From: Bacteroidota bacterium
GTDB lineage: Bacteria > Bacteroidota > Bacteroidia > Chitinophagales > Chitinophagaceae
DNA length: 64,000 nucleotides
Direction: 5' to 3'
Assembly: GCA_023424015.1 (NCBI GenBank)
Contig: JAFAEM010000006.1
Location: 310,001-374,000 of the forward strand
Shown here: positions 51,921 through 61,093 of the stretch, piece by piece
Layout: each line of letters opens with the position of its first letter
How positions within the stretch are numbered: the stretch's first letter is position 1
The notes under the pieces: model-generated
The model's input: the letters and a program-made list of their open reading frames with translations, nothing else
What the model was told of the DNA's origin: nothing
The model's database searches: none
Translations under genes and position numbers: made by a program

Positions 51921-53273
51921 ATGGAGAGCAACTATAGAAACAAGGAATTTGAGCATTTCCTAAAACAGAATGCTGATCAATACAGGATGTTTCCATCCGA
52001 TAAGGTGTGGAAGGGAATTAACAATACCCTGCATACCCGAAGAAAATGGTATGGATTCTGGCTGGCTTCGCTATTGCTGATCACCGGTGCAGCCGTTACC
52101 TGGGTAATGACCACTCAACCCGGTACAAAGCAAAAATCAACCATCATACCGGTCAACCATGCTTCTGTATTGCATGAAGATGAAATCACTGCGGAAGAAT
52201 CAACTGCCGTGATGGAATCATTGAATCCTTTTGCTAAAAAACCAGTGCTTCCGAAAAAAACAATAGCAGAATGGACCCTGACCCCACTCACCAGCGAAAC
52301 AGCTGAAGTGAAGGCCCTGGATGAAGAAGCATATAATGATGTGGTCAAGTTGCTTAATCGTCGCGCTGAAAACGTGATCCGTGGTAATGAATTAACTCTG
52401 CCAGTTTTGAATCATATTGCTTTTGACAACGATTTCCGCACGCCTGCAGAACCCGCTCTCACAAATACCGATGCGGTTCATGAAACTGCAATTGATAATA
52501 AAGCGCCTTTCACCATCGAAAGTGTTACCAATAGCTATGAGTTCAAACGCCCGGCAAAGAAAATAAGCTGGCAACTATTTATAACTCCCACTATCAGCTA
52601 TCGCAAGCTTAGCGTAAATAAAACATCTGACAACCCTTCCGGCTTCAACTATCCATTCGCTACACTCGATGATGTAAACAGCGCAGTGACACATAAACCG
52701 GATATGGGATTACAACTGGGACTATCAGGACGCTACCCGATCACCAGGAATATTAATCTGCGTGGTGGTATACAATTCAACATTAACCGTTACGACATCA
52801 AAGCTTATGCATTCAATGGTGAAGTAGCCACAATTGACCTCAATGGTGGAAATGGCAATAGTTCGATCTCTACCTGGACCTACTACCGCAACTATACCGG
52901 CTATAAATCGGACTGGCTGAAGAATTATTATTTCTCCGTATCGGCACCATTTGGCGCGGAAGTAAAATTGTTTGGTAACAGTAAGACCAATGTTGGGGTA
53001 GCCGGTACTTTGCAGCCCACCTATATCATAAAAGACAGGGCTTACCTGATCTCAACGGATTATAAGAACTACGCGGAAGTGCCACGCCTGATTCGTCACG
53101 TGAACCTCAACACAAGTTTTGAAACCTTTGTGAATTATACCCGCGGAAAAACAAAATGGCAGGTTGGTCCACAGATTCGGTACCAGATGCTTTCAAGCTT
53201 CCACAACAAGTACCCGGTCAAAGAAAACCTGTTTGATTTTGGTGTGAAAGTCGGCGTTACTTTAAACGAATAA
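51921..53273 (+). CDS. Membrane-spanning protein with C-terminal outer-membrane-barrel-like domain
   Basis: 450 residues in three parts: a cytoplasmic N terminus of about 42 residues (FEHFLKQNADQYRMFPSDKV, then WKGINNTL), one transmembrane helix (WYGFWLASLLLITGAAVTWV), a linker of about 150 residues, and a C-terminal half that reads like an outer-membrane beta-barrel (ITPTISYRKLSV, GLQLGLSGRYPITRNINLRG, ending FDFGVKVGVTL). The N-terminal tail resembles those of Bacteroidota membrane proteins paired with ECF sigma factors. An inner-membrane helix joined to a barrel-type domain is topologically odd. It may act as the sigma partner; not proved. Confidence 0.75.
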   Translation: MESNYRNKEFEHFLKQNADQYRMFPSDKVWKGINNTLHTRRKWYGFWLASLLLITGAAVTWVMTTQPGTKQKSTIIPVNHASVLHEDEITAEESTAVMESLNPFAKKPVLPKKTIAEWTLTPLTSETAEVKALDEEAYNDVVKLLNRRAENVIRGNELTLPVLNHIAFDNDFRTPAEPALTNTDAVHETAIDNKAPFTIESVTNSYEFKRPAKKISWQLFITPTISYRKLSVNKTSDNPSGFNYPFATLDDVNSAVTHKPDMGLQLGLSGRYPITRNINLRGGIQFNINRYDIKAYAFNGEVATIDLNGGNGNSSISTWTYYRNYTGYKSDWLKNYYFSVSAPFGAEVKLFGNSKTNVGVAGTLQPTYIIKDRAYLISTDYKNYAEVPRLIRHVNLNTSFETFVNYTRGKTKWQVGPQIRYQMLSSFHNKYPVKENLFDFGVKVGVTLNE

Positions 53274-53295
53274 TGATATTTCCTCTACACCTTCT

Positions 53296-53334
53296 ATATC
53301 CCGTCGGTTCGACAGAGCGGCGGGATATTTTTTT
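53296..53334 (+). terminator. Intrinsic terminator after the sigma-factor unit
   Basis: ATATCCCGTCG (53296-53306) pairs with GGCGGGATAT and the base before it (53318-53328), one G-T wobble, followed by seven T. Classical rho-independent form, 22 bases after the stop at 53273. Confidence 0.85.
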
Positions 53335-53391
53335 GTTCAATATTAAATCTGCCTGGTTTTCTCTGAACTGCCACAAACCCGTGATTTCGAT

Positions 53392-53399
53392 TAATTTTG
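53392..53399 (+). promoter_or_regulatory. Possible -7 box for the lipoprotein-uvrC unit
   Basis: TAATTTTG fits TAnnTTTG exactly. A CTG at 53368-53370 is the nearest -33-like element at 21 bases. The ATG follows at 53434. Confidence 0.35.
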
Positions 53400-53433
53400 T
53401 TACCCGGGGAGATTAAAAAATTCTCTTAAATTA

Positions 53434-54009
53434 ATGAATATCAGATCATTATCAATTATCACCTGCCTGCTGATCCTGGTGGTTTCGTGCAAACAAAAGC
53501 AAACCGAACAAAAGGAAGATTTCTTCCCGGTGTTATCCTTTCTGAAAAGCCAGGTGGCTGATATCGACACTTCGCTGTATTCGATCAGGAAATATGTGAT
53601 TATCGATAGTCTTGATACCGATACGATTTATGTTCCTCGCGAAAAGTTCAGGGAGATCGCGACAGATTTTTTAACGATTCCCGACCTGAGCGAACCAAAA
53701 TACAAGGACCGTTACCAGGAGGAAAAGATGTTTGACGAAACGCTCAACTCTGTATTACTTACGTATACGCCGCTCGATCCCGACAAGGAGCAGGTGCAAA
53801 GACAGGAAGTCCTGATAAAGCCAGACCCATCGGGCGACAAAATAACAAACATTATTATCAATCTATCTGTTGATACCAAAGACAGTTCGGTCCATAAAAG
53901 AATGCTTTGGAAAGTGGACAAGGGCTTCCAGGTGATCACAACACGGCAGCTGGCGGGCCAGCCTGAAACAATAACGACAGAAAAAGTAATTTGGGGAGAG
54001 AATGAATAA
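53434..54009 (+). CDS. Hypothetical lipoprotein
   Basis: A 191-residue protein with lipobox VVSC (Cys19) and a soluble domain with a long regular strand pattern towards the end (ITNIIINLSVDTKDSSVHKR, then RMLWKVDKGFQVITTRQL). No recognised family. uvrC starts two bases after its stop, so the two are co-transcribed and translationally coupled. The pairing is probably an accident of genome order rather than a clue to DNA repair. Confidence 0.75.
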   Translation: MNIRSLSIITCLLILVVSCKQKQTEQKEDFFPVLSFLKSQVADIDTSLYSIRKYVIIDSLDTDTIYVPREKFREIATDFLTIPDLSEPKYKDRYQEEKMFDETLNSVLLTYTPLDPDKEQVQRQEVLIKPDPSGDKITNIIINLSVDTKDSSVHKRMLWKVDKGFQVITTRQLAGQPETITTEKVIWGENE

Positions 54010-54011
54010 GA

Positions 54012-55835
54012 ATGACAGCCAGTGAATTTTCAAATATTGCCTCCGGCCTTCCGCAACAACCGGGCATTTACAAATATTTTGATTCCGGCAACCAGCTGAT
54101 ATATGTTGGCAAAGCGAAAAATATCCGCAAAAGAGTCAACTCTTATTTCACAAAAAATCTCGGCAGTTATAAAACTCACGAATTAGTCCGTCGTATCGAC
54201 CGCATCGAATTCACGATCGTCAGTTCCGAACAGGATGCTTTCCTGTTGGAGAACTCGCTGATCAAGGAATTTCAGCCATTGTTCAACATCAACCTGAAGG
54301 ACGATAAGACTTATCCTTTCATCATTATCAAAAACGAACCTTTTCCCCGCGTATTCCTGACGCGAAAAAAAATCAATGATGGGTCGGAATACCTGGGCCC
54401 CTATACCTCGGTAAAAAAAGTACGGGAGTTGATCGAATTCACCCGGCAAACAATACCGCTTCGCAACTGTTCCCTTAATCTTACTGAAAAGAATATTCGG
54501 CAAAAGAAATTCAGGGTATGTCTCGAATATCACCTTGGCAATTGTAAAGGACCATGTGAAGGATACCAGTCACCAGAGGATTACCAGGAAAACATTGGAC
54601 AACTCAAGAATCTCTTAAAAGGAAATCTCTCGCCGGTGATCCGGCATTTCAGGGAAGAGATGAAAGGATTTGCTTCCAACCTTCAATTTGAAAAAGCTGA
54701 GATAACAAAAAAGAAGATTGAATATTTAGAAAACTACCAGGCCCGTTCGGTAGTAGCAAATGCCAAAGCCGGTGATATTGATGTATTCTCGATGGTAAAG
54801 GAAAAAGATTATGCATTTGTGAACTACCTGATGGTCCGCAACGGCACTATCGTACAAACACATACCACACGTGTTGAAACACATCTTGACGAAACACCCG
54901 CGGAGATCCTGGGTTTTACCATCGCACAGCTGCGTGCAACATTTGAAAGCAAGAGCCCGGAGATCGTGGTGCCTTTTCCACCCGACTATCCCGAGACCGA
55001 TATTGTGCTGACTGTCCCAAAAGGAGGAGATAAGAAAAAACTGCTCGAATTGTCGGAAAAAAACGCGGGGTATTTTATCGAAGAGCTCCGGAATAAAGAG
55101 CGGCTCAAGCTTTCAAAAAATACGGACCAGATCAAGGTGCTGGAACAATTACAGGCCGACCTGCAACTTCCCGACCTGCCGGTACATATTGAATGCTTCG
55201 ATAATTCCAATTTCCAGGGAAGTTATCCTGTATCGGCCATGGTTTGCTTTAGAAACGGGGTTCCCAGTAAAAAAGACTACCGCCATTTTAATATTAAGAC
55301 TGTAGAGGGCATCAATGATTTTGCCTCCATGAAGGAAACTGTTTATAGGCGCTACAGGCGGCTTGTAAAGGAAGATCAGTCCTTTCCTCAATTGGTGATC
55401 ATCGATGGAGGTAAGGGCCAGCTAAGCGCTGCAATCGAAGCTATGGAAGAACTGGGTATAGTGGGTAAAACAACCCTGGTGGGGCTGGCTAAAAATGAAG
55501 AAGAACTTTTCTTTGCGGGGGACAAAGAATCGTTGAAGTTGCCGTACAATAGTCCCTCACTCCGATTGATACGAAGTATAAGAGATGAAGTACACAGGTT
55601 CGGCATTAGTTTTCACCGTCAAAAACGAAGCAAGGGCACGTTCAAAAACGAGCTTGAAGATATTCCAGGTATTGGTAAAGCGACAGCTGATATGCTGCTA
55701 AAGGAATATAAATCAGTGAAAAACGTCCGTGAAAAAAGCGTCGAAGAGCTTGAAACAAAAATTGGGAAAGCAAAAGCGCGGCTGGTAGCAGCTTATTTTA
55801 GACCAGAGACAACAGATGAAGAAAAAAGAGAATAA
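54012..55835 (+). CDS. uvrC: Excinuclease ABC subunit C
   Basis: UvrC makes both incisions in nucleotide excision repair after UvrAB damage recognition. The 607-residue protein has the N-terminal GIY-YIG nuclease (GIY 18-20, YVG 31-33, KRV following), a UVR domain (FASNLQFEKAEITKKKIEYL), the RNase H-like C-terminal nuclease (IECFDNSNFQGSYPVSAMV and LVIIDGGKGQLSAAIE, with the conserved Asp residues) and the final helix-hairpin-helix (LEDIPGIGKATADMLL). A cysteine cluster (CLEYHLGNCKGPCEGY) is also present, as in UvrC proteins generally. Full length. Confidence 0.97.
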   Translation: MTASEFSNIASGLPQQPGIYKYFDSGNQLIYVGKAKNIRKRVNSYFTKNLGSYKTHELVRRIDRIEFTIVSSEQDAFLLENSLIKEFQPLFNINLKDDKTYPFIIIKNEPFPRVFLTRKKINDGSEYLGPYTSVKKVRELIEFTRQTIPLRNCSLNLTEKNIRQKKFRVCLEYHLGNCKGPCEGYQSPEDYQENIGQLKNLLKGNLSPVIRHFREEMKGFASNLQFEKAEITKKKIEYLENYQARSVVANAKAGDIDVFSMVKEKDYAFVNYLMVRNGTIVQTHTTRVETHLDETPAEILGFTIAQLRATFESKSPEIVVPFPPDYPETDIVLTVPKGGDKKKLLELSEKNAGYFIEELRNKERLKLSKNTDQIKVLEQLQADLQLPDLPVHIECFDNSNFQGSYPVSAMVCFRNGVPSKKDYRHFNIKTVEGINDFASMKETVYRRYRRLVKEDQSFPQLVIIDGGKGQLSAAIEAMEELGIVGKTTLVGLAKNEEELFFAGDKESLKLPYNSPSLRLIRSIRDEVHRFGISFHRQKRSKGTFKNELEDIPGIGKATADMLLKEYKSVKNVREKSVEELETKIGKAKARLVAAYFRPETTDEEKRE

Positions 55836-55842
55836 AAAAAAT

Positions 55843-55873
55843 GGGGCCAGGATAGAAATCCAGCCCCGTTTTT
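55843..55873 (+). terminator. Intrinsic terminator after uvrC
   Basis: GGGGC (55843-55847) pairs with GCCCC (55863-55867) and GGAT with ATCC inside; GTTTTT follows. It begins eight bases after the uvrC stop. Confidence 0.75.
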
Positions 55874-55993
55874 AAAATCCAATATCCTATGAAAAACCGA
55901 AACGAAAATACAACTATTTTTCTATTATCCTATATCTGTTATAGGATTTTTTTAATTTTTTTTAAGTGATTAATTGTTAAGATGTTGCTAATA

Positions 55994-56021
55994 AAAAAGC
56001 CCCTATTTCAAGGGGCTTTTT
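55994..56021. terminator. Bidirectional terminator between uvrC and gldN
   Basis: AAAAAGCCCC (55994-56003), eight-base loop, GGGGCTTTTT (56012-56021): a perfect stem with A and T tails that works in both directions. It ends 32 bases before the gldN stop on the minus strand. Confidence 0.85.
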
Positions 56022-56053
56022 CAATATCTCGCTGAATGTTAGGCTAATAAATG

Positions 56054-57067
56054 TTAGTACGACCAAAGATCCTGCTCGTAATTGAAGAGTTTTTCCTTGA
56101 TGTTCTCTCCTTCGAGCAGCGCCAGGATCGGATCTTTAATATAGGACCTGATAGAGCGATTGGCAGCATTCTCGAGGGTAGACTTAACGATGTAGCTGCT
56201 GAACATGCGGCTTTCGAAAAGTTCTTCCCAGGTCATCCGACTATTACCCATATTCTTGGGGTTATACACTTCATATTTGGTAAGGATGGGACGCAGATCC
56301 GGGTAATAAACCCAGAATAGAACGGTGCTACCCATTTCCTGTCCATTGGGGAAATACTTGGTTTGAAGTGGTGCCACACCCAGGATACGGCAGAAATAAC
56401 GGCTGGCCTCGCGGTCAAACACCCATTCCTCCTTTAAAGCGATCTTTGTTACGCTACCCGGATCGAAGCTGGCCCTGGTCACCCGGTACTGAATGATCTT
56501 ATTGATATCATTAGGATCGGTAACAGGAACCGTATCGGCCGAGCCGACTGTCTGCTGTTGGATTTCACCCACCGTCTTTGGTGTGGAGAACCTGTCATCA
56601 GCAAATGCAGTAACCTCACCAGTGTTCACAGCCCTAAGCAGGATATTTACAAAGATCTCGGATCCGTTATCTCCCTCAGCGGCATAACGGAAAGGCTGGT
56701 TCAGCTTTTCCCTGAGATCGAGTTCGCGCCATACTTTTTCAGCAAAAAGGGCGTCATCAGCACGCAGGTGCTCATATGGCAGGGGTGTCCGGGCATTCAG
56801 ACTGCTTTTATCATAAGCGTTATCATTACGCAGTGATTTTTTTACAGTTGTGTCGCTCATCCCTGAAGAGTCCACCACGATCGGAATATTACCGTAAGGA
56901 TTATAATTCGTTGGTTGTGTGTTGTTATTGTTCTGCTGTTGTTGCTGCGTCGGCGGCTGATTGGCCGGAGGATTCCTCCTTCTGCCCGAACGCTGTGCCT
57001 GAACACTATCCGCAATTATCGCCGCAAAAAATAACGACAGCCCCGCTTTTAGAACAATACTTTTCAT
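56054..57067 (-). CDS. gldN: Gliding motility/T9SS protein GldN
   Basis: GldN forms, with GldK, the periplasmic ring associated with the outer membrane in the type IX secretion machine. From the ATG at 57067 it has 337 residues: a signal peptide (ending SVQAQ), a basic start RSGRRR, a Gln/Asn/Pro-rich stretch of about 30 residues (NQPPTQQQQQNNNNTQ), and the conserved GldN core (DDALFAEKVWRELDLREKLN, RILGVAPLQTKYFPNGQEMG, LFWVYYPDLRPILTKYEVYN). The Q/N tract is a likely disordered linker. Last gene of gldKLMN, two bases after gldM. Confidence 0.93.
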   Translation of the reverse strand: MKSIVLKAGLSLFFAAIIADSVQAQRSGRRRNPPANQPPTQQQQQNNNNTQPTNYNPYGNIPIVVDSSGMSDTTVKKSLRNDNAYDKSSLNARTPLPYEHLRADDALFAEKVWRELDLREKLNQPFRYAAEGDNGSEIFVNILLRAVNTGEVTAFADDRFSTPKTVGEIQQQTVGSADTVPVTDPNDINKIIQYRVTRASFDPGSVTKIALKEEWVFDREASRYFCRILGVAPLQTKYFPNGQEMGSTVLFWVYYPDLRPILTKYEVYNPKNMGNSRMTWEELFESRMFSSYIVKSTLENAANRSIRSYIKDPILALLEGENIKEKLFNYEQDLWSY

Positions 57068-57078
57068 CGTTGTCATTT

Positions 57079-58608
57079 TTATTTAATATAATAAACTAAT
57101 GAGGGCAGCTTTTGGCTTCTTCCATCCGGGCCAGTAGCATAGATCTCGTCAATCATAACGGTTTTACCCGGCTTTAAATTGTTCAGGATCCTTCTGGCCT
57201 GGTCGCTCCAGGTATTACCGGTGCAGCTTGCATCGTCGATATAGCCATCGTCGGTGTCGGCACTGATCGTAAACCTGGTCACTTTGTACTGCAGTTCAAA
57301 AGGAAAATCTTTAACACCCGCACCGATACCTGCCTGTGCCTTGAATGCACCTGCCGGTACGTTGGCACCACTCTCGTAAGTACCAACTACAGCTATAGGC
57401 CTTGGGATGGTCCTTACCCTGAACTGAGATACACCTGCAACTTTACCATCAACTGTAACAGTGATCTTACAATCATCAGTTACAGAGTTGACACGGGCAA
57501 TGTATTTACCACTACCGCCGGCCTGTACAAGGCTACCGTTGCTGATAGAGGCTTTGATCCTGTCGTCACCTGCGCCACTCGCGGCAATGGTAACCGGGTT
57601 GTCAACACCAATATACAGCACGTTCATTTTATCAAGTGCTATCGAGGCGTTGGCCTGACCAACTTTATACTCGATGTCTTTTTTGATCACCTGGGGATTA
57701 CCTTCCTGGTCAGTATAATTAATCACTACAGGAACGGTATGAGCACCAATGCCGCCACCGGGTAATTTAGTACTAACAGTACCATCAGGGCCTACGGTCA
57801 TGGCTTTACCACCGACTGTGATCGTTGGTTTGGCACCGGTACTGAAAGCACCAACACCAGCAGTGATCTCCAGTTCCTGTCCCGGCATGAGGTAGGTTGC
57901 ATTCTGACCCACAATAGCGGCATAGGTATCGAAACGTACAGCTACTTCACCCACTTTGTTGTGGCAGGCCTGTACCAGCCTGTTCTCCGATGTTTTCACA
58001 TCGTTCTGGAATTTGCTGAGAATTGTCAACGCTGCCACGGTAGGAACCATGTGGAAGTAAGCACCTTCCCATGTTTTACCAGCTTTGTTCTTACTGCTGG
58101 GTTTATCCAGGCTGATCGGCAATGAAGTTTCAAACTCTTTCTTTAATTCCGGGTCCACACTCAGAACATCAGTCTTGAATTTGGCCAGCGCTGCCAACAG
58201 TTTCGGACCTTCTTTTTTCTCGATCATGATCCGGGTAGCGATATCAAGGTTGTCTTCCTTGAATTTCTGATCCGCGTTGTTGGGATCGCCACCAGCTTCA
58301 CGAAGGATCTGGTCTTTTAATGACTGGATATAAGAGAAAATTGTTTTACTATGATTTTGTATTTGCTGTGCTTTTGGATACCATATCTGCGCTTTGGTAG
58401 CCGTTGCAGGATCAGTAGTCTTTTGCTGCAACGAAGCCATGATAGTAGTCGTAGATTTATCTACGGTAGAGTTGGTATTCTCCAAGCTTTTATTCACCGT
58501 CTTAAAGGCATTCAGGATCTCAGATGATACGTTCAAAGCCAGCAGTGCTGTAAGAACGAGATACATCATGTTGATCATTTTCTGCCGCGGCTCACGAGGT
58601 AAAGCCAT
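57079..58608 (-). CDS. gldM: Gliding motility/T9SS motor protein GldM
   Basis: GldM couples the GldL inner-membrane motor to the outer machinery. The 509-residue protein starts with the conserved MALPREPRQKMINMMYLVLT and continues ALLALNVSSEILNAF, a single transmembrane helix, then a long periplasmic chain: a helical domain (about 35-220) and beta-sandwich domains (ITAGVGAFSTGAKPTITVGG, VLYIGVDNPVTIAASG, PRPIAVVGTYESGANVPAGA), as in the known GldM/PorM structures. Between gldL (91 bases away) and gldN (coupled). Confidence 0.96.
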   Translation of the reverse strand: MALPREPRQKMINMMYLVLTALLALNVSSEILNAFKTVNKSLENTNSTVDKSTTTIMASLQQKTTDPATATKAQIWYPKAQQIQNHSKTIFSYIQSLKDQILREAGGDPNNADQKFKEDNLDIATRIMIEKKEGPKLLAALAKFKTDVLSVDPELKKEFETSLPISLDKPSSKNKAGKTWEGAYFHMVPTVAALTILSKFQNDVKTSENRLVQACHNKVGEVAVRFDTYAAIVGQNATYLMPGQELEITAGVGAFSTGAKPTITVGGKAMTVGPDGTVSTKLPGGGIGAHTVPVVINYTDQEGNPQVIKKDIEYKVGQANASIALDKMNVLYIGVDNPVTIAASGAGDDRIKASISNGSLVQAGGSGKYIARVNSVTDDCKITVTVDGKVAGVSQFRVRTIPRPIAVVGTYESGANVPAGAFKAQAGIGAGVKDFPFELQYKVTRFTISADTDDGYIDDASCTGNTWSDQARRILNNLKPGKTVMIDEIYATGPDGRSQKLPSLVYYIK

Positions 58609-58699
58609 GATGATTGGTTTTTAATTGTGTTAATGGTGACTTTAAAAAAATCCAGGATACGGGATATCAATTTTAAAATTTAAAACGAACCCTCTGTTA

Positions 58700-59524
58700 T
58701 TATTGCTTAGACCCTTGCATTGCGCTGAGCATATTGCCATACACATTGTTCAGGCGGCCGAGGTTATTGGCCAGTTGAGCAATTTGCTCTTTCGCTTTCT
58801 GAGCGTCCTGTACACTTCCCTGCATTGCTTCAGAAGCCTGTGTCAGGTTGCTATAGAATTTGTTCATTGCTTTCAGGTGATTGTTGGTATCCTGCAATTC
58901 CAGCTCATACATTGTGTTGAGCGATGACAGGTTTTTGGTCAATACCGTAACCTGGTCGTGGAACTGTTTGGTGCCTTCAGCAGCATGATTAAAATGCTGG
59001 ATGCTGTTGGCAGCGCCGAGGTACGCTTCTTTCATTGTACCCAGGGCATTTGCAGCTTCCTTGGTCTTTGCTGTATAGTCACCAGTAGCGGCTACCACAT
59101 CGGTGATATCAGACATTTTATCTACGGTACCGCCTAATTTTTTGAAACCCTCGCTGAGACGTCCCAGGTTGGCAGGAGTGATATCAGCTTCACGAAGCAT
59201 ATCATCCAGTTTGTTCAATGCGGGATTACCTGAATTGCCAGAAGCCAGCGTAAGTGGTGTTGGTTTAAAGTTGGGATCGAGGTCAGGGTGTGTGTTGATC
59301 TCAGGGAAATAACGTTGCCAGTGTGGCTCTTCTGGTGGTTCCACCAGGAATGCCATCACAAGGAATACCACTGCTTCGGCGATAAGACCAACCATGATCG
59401 CATAGTCAGCGCCTTGCCAGTGAAGGATTTTCATCATTGCCGCGAAGATCACCACTGCAGCAAAAAAGCTGAAGAGGAAATTCAGGACGATCTGTCCGTT
59501 CTTTGTTTTGAAATACTTACGCAT
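58700..59524 (-). CDS. gldL: Gliding motility/T9SS motor protein GldL
   Basis: The 274-residue GldL has two N-terminal transmembrane helices (LNFLFSFFAAVVIFAAMMKI and YAIMVGLIAEAVVFLVMAFL) and a cytoplasmic tail with coiled-coil segments. Glu50 in the second helix is the in-membrane carboxylate expected for the proton-driven GldLM motor. The PPEEPHWQRYFPE stretch follows the membrane part, as in other GldL proteins. It lies 106 bases downstream of gldK and upstream of gldM. Confidence 0.95.
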   Translation of the reverse strand: MRKYFKTKNGQIVLNFLFSFFAAVVIFAAMMKILHWQGADYAIMVGLIAEAVVFLVMAFLVEPPEEPHWQRYFPEINTHPDLDPNFKPTPLTLASGNSGNPALNKLDDMLREADITPANLGRLSEGFKKLGGTVDKMSDITDVVAATGDYTAKTKEAANALGTMKEAYLGAANSIQHFNHAAEGTKQFHDQVTVLTKNLSSLNTMYELELQDTNNHLKAMNKFYSNLTQASEAMQGSVQDAQKAKEQIAQLANNLGRLNNVYGNMLSAMQGSKQ

Positions 59525-59630
59525 GAGGGTTCGTTTTTATAGTTTATTAAATTTTAATAAGAACGATAAGGGAATAAAAAAAATTGTATGAAAAAAGAGG
59601 TCGCAGAAAAATACCTCTTTATGAAAGTTT

Positions 59631-60935
59631 TTATCTGCGACGTCCTTTTTGTGGAGCAGCTGGTAAGTCAATTACGCTGCGGAAACCTATGTAAGATTTG
59701 GCTGAATCCTGGTATTCATAAGTACTGGTACCGGTTTGCAGGTAATAACCTACATCTTTCCAGCTACCACCACGAATGATTTTACGTTTCATCAGCGGGG
59801 GATCATCATCTTTTGCATTCCAGCGAACATCGGGGTTCATATCATGCTGGAAGTTGTTGCGGCCTTCGTAATAGATCGAAGAAGTCCACTCGGCCACGTT
59901 ACCCGACATACAATAAAGTCCGAAATCATTTGGCCAGTATGCATCAGCACGCACGGTATAGAAACCACCATCTTCGGGATAGTTACCACGACCGGGTTTG
60001 AAGTTGGCCATCAAACAGCCTTTTTTGTTACGCAGGTAATAGTTACCCCAGGGGAACATCGACTGTGAACGTCCGCCTCTTGCTGCATATTCCCACTGGG
60101 CTTCTGTAGGCAGGCGGAAATCAGATTCCTGGGTTCTTTTCTTACTATCCAGGTATGCATTCAGGTAGTGTGTTCTCCATTCGCAGAACGCAGTTGCCTG
60201 TTTCCAGCTCACACCCACTACAGGATAATTTCCAAATGCGGGGTGAGAGAAATAACGCTTTGTCATTGGTTCGTTATAAGAATACGCGAAATCGCGGATC
60301 CATACCAATGTATCAGGATAGATCGGAATATCTTTTTTAATGATAAACTTAGAACGGGAGATACCGGCGTTTTCCTTTTTAGCGGCTTCCTTCAGATCGA
60401 AGATCTCGGAATGATAAAGAAGCTTGGAAGCGTCGATCTCCTTTTTACCAAAGATTCTTTCTTCGGGTGAAAGGATCAGATCGGTATTGCCGAGTGCTTC
60501 AACAGTCTTGGGATCATCCCATTTCAGTTGCTTCATAGCAGCCCAGTCAACGTATTCATTACCATCTGCGCCTGCTTTTACTTTACCCATTTTACGGGCA
60601 GCTACAGAGTCGCGAACCCAGTATACAAACTGGCGATACTCGTTGTTGGTGATTTCTGTGGCATCCATCCAGAAACCGCTGATCGAAACCGAACGGTTAC
60701 GTGTACTGAACGCATAAGCAGGATCCTCGTCGCTGGGCCCCATGTGAAACGTCCCTTGCGGGATGTACACCATGCCCGGAGGCTTGGGGAGGCTATAGCG
60801 GTTACCCGGGGCGATACCGTGGACCTGTCCGTCATTAGGCAGACTGCCACCTTTGTTCTTCTTTCCCAGGATTCCACAGCTTGTCAGCATAGCCATGCAG
60901 GCAACTGTAAGGAATGCGTAGTTAAGGTTTTTCAT
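59631..60935 (-). CDS. gldK: Gliding motility/T9SS lipoprotein GldK
   Basis: From the ATG at 60935 (60941 also possible) the product is 434 residues with lipobox LTSC (Cys20). The body is a formylglycine-generating-enzyme (SUMF1) fold: PPGMVYIPQGTFHMGPSDED, GFWMDATEITNNEYRQFVYW, FRLPTEAQWEYAARGG, CMSGNVAEWTSS and IIRGGSWKDVGYYLQTG. In GldK the fold is structural, not catalytic, and the protein forms the ring with GldN under the outer membrane. First gene of gldKLMN with a clear promoter at 60961-60991. Confidence 0.95.
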   Translation of the reverse strand: MKNLNYAFLTVACMAMLTSCGILGKKNKGGSLPNDGQVHGIAPGNRYSLPKPPGMVYIPQGTFHMGPSDEDPAYAFSTRNRSVSISGFWMDATEITNNEYRQFVYWVRDSVAARKMGKVKAGADGNEYVDWAAMKQLKWDDPKTVEALGNTDLILSPEERIFGKKEIDASKLLYHSEIFDLKEAAKKENAGISRSKFIIKKDIPIYPDTLVWIRDFAYSYNEPMTKRYFSHPAFGNYPVVGVSWKQATAFCEWRTHYLNAYLDSKKRTQESDFRLPTEAQWEYAARGGRSQSMFPWGNYYLRNKKGCLMANFKPGRGNYPEDGGFYTVRADAYWPNDFGLYCMSGNVAEWTSSIYYEGRNNFQHDMNPDVRWNAKDDDPPLMKRKIIRGGSWKDVGYYLQTGTSTYEYQDSAKSYIGFRSVIDLPAAPQKGRRR

Positions 60936-60960
60936 TTTCATACTCTTGAGGGTATTGGGC

Positions 60961-60991
60961 CAAAAATATTTAGGTTTATTCTTCACCACAA
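60961..60991 (-). promoter_or_regulatory. Promoter of gldKLMN
   Basis: Minus strand: TTG (60991-60989), 20 bases, TATTTTTG (60968-60961), an exact -33/-7 match. Transcription would start about 15-18 bases before the gldK ATG. No other promoter-like match was noticed in the gldK-gldL or gldL-gldM gaps. Confidence 0.55.
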
Positions 60992-61093
60992 CGTTACAAT
61001 TTAATTTCGTTTGACCAAATCGGGTTTTACGACGTAAATATTCTAACGCATATTAATGATTTTTTATTGCATTAACATAAAATTAATTGACTG

